This document shows, one piece after another, positions 8,214-10,433 of a stretch of DNA of 10,433 nt (positions are counted from its first letter, which is position 1; every line of letters starts with the position of its first letter). The stretch comes from Odoribacteraceae bacterium (GTDB lineage: Bacteria > Bacteroidota > Bacteroidia > Bacteroidales > Marinifilaceae). The position numbers and the translations under genes were made by a program. Under the pieces are notes generated by a model, which was not told the origin of the DNA, made no database searches, and worked only from the letters and a program-made list of their open reading frames with translations. Location: assembly GCA_031279175.1 (NCBI GenBank), contig JAITJA010000024.1, positions 1 to 10,433 of the forward strand, written 5' to 3'.

Positions 8214-9524
8214 TTACTCGATGGCTAACTTGCGAATGGTTTTGGCCCCTTGCTCGACGATAAAGAAGTTGTCTTCCGAGTCGACGGCGATATCCTGCGG
8301 GTCGTTAAAGGTAGACTCCAGCGGTAGGCCGTCCAGGCCGCCGGTCGCGCGGTAGCGTCCTGCCACGGTGGTTACCATGCCGGTCGCGCGGGAGATCTTC
8401 CGGATAAGGTAATTGTAGGACTCCGCGACGTACAGGTTGCCCTCGCGGTCAACGGTCATGCCGAACGGGTAATTGAACTGGGCTTCCGTCTTTCGGTCGC
8501 CGTCAACAGCACCGGCGCGGATAAACCCGGCGTACTCCTCTATTTGCCACTCCGAGGTGGTGGCCTCCTGCCAGATCCTGTAGATCCCGTGAGCGCCCAT
8601 CTGCGATGCAAAGAAACAATCGTCAACCGGGCTATAGACAAGCATGTTGAAAGCATTGCTATTGCCCGTCGGTAGGATATTCAATAACACCTCTACCTTT
8701 AGTTGCCCGTCGCTACCATACTCCTCCAGGTACACGCGCACGAAAACGCCTCTCTGGTTACGGACATACAGGTACTTCTCCGTCTTGTCGAGGGCGCACG
8801 ACCACAATTCCCCGCCGTTCAACTCGGAGATATTCTCGCGGATCTTCCGCGGCACCCAGCCGGTCTCTTTTTCCATGACAAAGACCTTGTGGGCATTGTT
8901 GTACAGCTCGACAAAATAGATCTTGTCTCGCGCCTGGTTCACGGCTGGTTTACCGGTACAGAATCCCGTCATGAGCGTTGTCACCTTGCTCTCGGTTTGC
9001 GAGACGAGGCGAATGCGTTGGTTGTGGGTCTCGACGGCGATGATATTATCCCCGTCGACCACGCCGACGGCGACGAGGGATTGGAAGCGGGCGTCGAAGA
9101 TATTACCGTCCGTGTACGCGGAGGTATTATACTTCCCGGAGACCGTTGAGACGCGTTGGTTCTGGATATAGGAGAACCGCGTCCCCGTGGTGATTTGCTC
9201 GTCGCCCACCCACACCTCGACGGTATTATCACCGTTTGGCTGTTTCGGGACGATCCCGTAAATAGAAATGCCGTCTGTCGAGATCAACACGGCCTCGTGT
9301 TGCCCGGCGAACAGCACTTTCATGTTGTCAAGATCCGGGCCGAAGTTCCCGCGGACGACGAACTTTTCCCCGATCTCGCCGCTTAGCGGCATGATTTCGG
9401 TGATGACCCTTGGCTTCGAGGGGTCATACTTGTTCCCTATGGTGGGGGAAGTAACTACTTCTCCGGTGTCACATCCCGCGACGAAGAGGAGAAGCCACGA
9501 TAAGAAAAAGCTAATTCTTCTCAT
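8214..9524 (-). CDS. TIG (IPT) plus NHL-type beta-propeller surface lipoprotein, 436 aa
   Basis: First gene of the operon. I start it at the ATG at 9524 because it opens a clean lipoprotein signal, MRRISFFLSWLLLFVAGC, with lipidated Cys18; the frame stays open upstream to 9743, but that part is not signal-like. Residues about 38-120 form an IPT/TIG domain (PRVITEIMPLSGEIGEKFVVRGNFG, then ...VEVWV...TRFSYI). Residues about 123-436 show repeated propeller strands: NIIAVETHNQRIRLVS (160-175), KIYFVELYNNAHKVFVME (201-218), YLYVRNQRGVFVRV (251-264), CFFASQMGAHGIYRIW (303-318), NLYVAESYNYLIRKIS (363-378) and NFFIVEQGAKTIRKLA (419-434), suggesting six blades. The last two are clear NHL repeats (FNYPFGMTVDREGN, FNDPQDIAVDSEDN). 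Such proteins accompany SusC/SusD pairs as probable surface glycan- or protein-binding subunits. No catalytic motif is visible. Its stop is 18 nt before the SusC start. Confidence 0.9.
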   Translation of the reverse strand: MRRISFFLSWLLLFVAGCDTGEVVTSPTIGNKYDPSKPRVITEIMPLSGEIGEKFVVRGNFGPDLDNMKVLFAGQHEAVLISTDGISIYGIVPKQPNGDNTVEVWVGDEQITTGTRFSYIQNQRVSTVSGKYNTSAYTDGNIFDARFQSLVAVGVVDGDNIIAVETHNQRIRLVSQTESKVTTLMTGFCTGKPAVNQARDKIYFVELYNNAHKVFVMEKETGWVPRKIRENISELNGGELWSCALDKTEKYLYVRNQRGVFVRVYLEEYGSDGQLKVEVLLNILPTGNSNAFNMLVYSPVDDCFFASQMGAHGIYRIWQEATTSEWQIEEYAGFIRAGAVDGDRKTEAQFNYPFGMTVDREGNLYVAESYNYLIRKISRATGMVTTVAGRYRATGGLDGLPLESTFNDPQDIAVDSEDNFFIVEQGAKTIRKLAIE

Positions 9525-9736
9525 AACTGTGCATTTAGGTTTTAGAATTAAGGATATAAATAAAACAGGTTGTACTTGACGAGCGTCTTGCCCGGGAAGG
9601 GAAGAAACGAAACGACGCGACGAGAGCACCCGCCGCCAGAAAGGGGGAACGCGTGATGGTTCGAGTAACAAATAGTACATTTCATTTATCAAAAAATTAT
9701 CAACGTTCTTGGCGAAATGTATACACAAGTGTCGTG
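9525..9736 (-). promoter_or_regulatory. Putative long 5' leader of the Sus-like operon
   Basis: If transcription starts just downstream of the TATGTTTG element at 9744-9737, the operon mRNA has about 200 nt before the first ATG. The stretch holds no convincing gene. It is mixed: AT-rich next to the start codon (9525-9575) and at 9660-9700, with a GC-rich middle (9580-9655). Small inverted repeats (GAAC/GTTC around 9647-9663; ACAC/GTGT at 9723-9732) are too short to name a riboswitch or attenuator. The in-frame extension of the first gene through this region lacks protein character. Confidence 0.35.
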
Positions 9737-9744
9737 CAAACATA
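9737..9744 (-). promoter_or_regulatory. Candidate -7 promoter element of the Sus-like operon
   Basis: Read on the minus strand the bases are TATGTTTG, a perfect match to the Bacteroidota -7 consensus TAnnTTTG. No TTTG-like -33 element occurs 19-21 nt upstream; that position is A-rich. A weak -33 is common at activator-dependent promoters, which would suit a nutrient-induced operon, but that is inference. A second TTTG (GACATTTG on the minus strand, 9752-9759) is a poorer alternative. Confidence 0.42.
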
Positions 9745-9918
9745 GCGCCTACAAATGTCTGATTTTTTTATTTACGAACTACAAGCGGCGGTAATATTTT
9801 TTTCGCGGACACTTGTTAAAAAACGCGAACAAAAACGGCCTCCCGGGGAAGTTTTCTCCTGGTCGGGGCGTCTCGAGTTCCTTTTTTCGCGTCCATTCTC
9901 CCGAATTTACCGCGCCCG
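9745..9918. other. Divergent intergenic region without a gene
   Basis: Stretch between the operon promoter candidate and the hutI promoter. It contains T-runs at 9763-9769 and 9797-9803, an A-run near 9818-9823, and GC-rich patches such as CCCGGGG near 9842. The only open frames here are short or antisense and lack recognisable protein features. An 8-bp inverted pair (ACAAGTGT at 9725-9732 and ACACTTGT at 9809-9816) flanks the operon promoter candidate, but could be chance. I see no RNA gene. Confidence 0.5.
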
Positions 9919-9951
9919 TTCGCGATCCCTTCGTGAAAAGAAATACTTTTG
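9919..9951 (+). promoter_or_regulatory. Bacteroidota-type promoter of hutI
   Basis: TTCG at 9919-9922 (one mismatch to the -33 TTTG) and TACTTTTG at 9944-9951 (perfect TAnnTTTG) are separated by 21 nt, the right spacing for the primary sigma factor of this phylum. The -7 element ends 23 nt before the hutI ATG, giving a short leader of roughly 15-20 nt. Confidence 0.68.
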
Positions 9952-9974
9952 TCGGTCTAAAGATTAAAGATCGA

Positions 9975-10433
9975 ATGAAAACAATCGTGATTCGCGCGAA
10001 ACAGTTAGTACAGGTTGAAAAGACCCCCCGGGAACAGGTCTCCGGGAAAGAGATGGCCAGGATCGAGAGCATCCCCGACGCCTTTCTGCTCGCTGACGGG
10101 GGAAAGATCGTCGCCTTCGGCCCGATGAGCGAGTGCCCTCCCCTTGCCGGCGGGAATGTACGGGTAATCGACGCGTCGGGGCGACTGGTGCTCCCCGCGT
10201 TCTGTGACCCGCACACGCATCTCGTCTACGCGGGCAGTCGCGAGATAGAATACACCAGTAAAATCAAGGGGCTCTCTTACGAGGAAATCGCGCTGCGAGG
10301 TGGTGGCATCTTAAACACCGTGAAGCATGTCCGCGCGGCAACGGAAGAAGAACTGTACAAGACAGCCCTCGAACGTACGCGAGAAATTGCCGGACAGGGG
10401 ACAGGCGCCGTGGAAATAAAGAGCGGTTACGGC
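9975..10433 (+). CDS. hutI: Imidazolonepropionase, N-terminal 153 residues (3' end outside window)
   Basis: HutI hydrolyses 4-imidazolone-5-propionate to N-formimino-L-glutamate, the third step of histidine degradation, in the cytoplasm. I translated from the ATG at 9975, and the frame is open to the window edge. The N-terminal part is the small composite beta-domain of the amidohydrolase superfamily (1-75). The metal-binding DPHTHL motif follows, with His80 and His82, then the HutI-specific YAGSREIEY (85-93, Arg89 being the expected substrate contact), LSYEEIALRGGGILNTVK (100-117) and GTGAVEIKSGYG (142-153, Tyr152). These positions line up almost residue for residue with what I recall of the Bacillus subtilis enzyme. 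Other amidohydrolases share the HxH motif, but the GGGIL and EIKSGYG segments single out HutI. About 153 of roughly 410 residues are present; the remaining metal ligands lie outside. Other hut genes may follow to the right, which this window cannot show. Confidence 0.95.
   Translation, partial: MKTIVIRAKQLVQVEKTPREQVSGKEMARIESIPDAFLLADGGKIVAFGPMSECPPLAGGNVRVIDASGRLVLPAFCDPHTHLVYAGSREIEYTSKIKGLSYEEIALRGGGILNTVKHVRAATEEELYKTALERTREIAGQGTGAVEIKSGYG

Noticed and set aside
9755..10216. Short open frames in the hutI upstream region (9755-9967 plus; 9779-10216 minus)
   Set aside because: The first runs through the hutI promoter and the second is antisense to hutI. Neither shows protein character or a plausible start region.
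1..10433. CRISPR array, tRNA/rRNA genes, insertion sequences, toxin-antitoxin or phage-defence genes
   Set aside because: I looked for evenly spaced repeats, tRNA-like cloverleaf ends, terminal inverted repeats with transposase motifs and small paired ORFs, and saw none. The ABC-F protein is the ordinary housekeeping type and is not evidence of a defence system.

Overview
The window looks like a chromosomal segment of a GC-rich member of the Bacteroidota, most likely Bacteroidales. The evidence is a SusC/SusD outer-membrane uptake pair, a DUF1735-type accessory lipoprotein, lipoproteins with acidic residues just after the lipobox cysteine, and promoter-like elements of the Bacteroidota type (TAnnTTTG). 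Coding regions are rich in G/C-ending codons. That would suit an Alistipes-like lineage better than a typical Bacteroides, but the genus cannot be fixed from this sequence.

Layout. (1) Positions 1-1224, minus strand: an ABC-F ATPase, N-terminal 408 residues only, running off the left edge. (2) 1400-2173, plus strand: a small secreted protein that looks like a Bacteroidota outer-membrane beta-barrel, transcribed alone. (3) 9524 down to 2253, minus strand: a tight four-gene operon. In transcription order it encodes a TIG plus NHL-propeller lipoprotein, a SusC-like TonB-dependent transporter, a SusD-like lipoprotein and a DUF1735/DUF4361-like lipoprotein. Gaps are 18, 12 and 9 nt, and the operon ends at a perfect 11-bp terminator hairpin at 2202-2227. 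(4) 9525-9974: a divergent intergenic region with a long putative leader for the operon, AT-rich sequence, and a good promoter for the next gene. (5) 9975-10433, plus strand: the first 153 residues of hutI (imidazolonepropionase, histidine degradation), running off the right edge.

How the genes fit together. The operon is a self-contained outer-membrane nutrient-capture module. SusC forms the TonB-driven channel and SusD the lid that binds ligand over it. The two other lipoproteins are probably additional surface binding subunits in the SusE/SusF role. No glycoside hydrolase, peptidase, sulfatase, sigma/anti-sigma pair or hybrid two-component regulator lies in the window, and the SusC lacks an N-terminal STN signalling domain. 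The substrate therefore cannot be named, and control probably comes from elsewhere. The ABC-F gene, the barrel gene and hutI appear to be unrelated neighbours with their own transcription units.

I found no tRNA, rRNA, CRISPR array, insertion sequence or phage gene. Nothing here demands a new biological system. The points most worth a second look are the hydrolase-free operon led by a TIG-NHL lipoprotein, the apparent velcro closure of that propeller, a calcium-loop motif inside the SusC barrel, and the roughly 200-nt operon leader.
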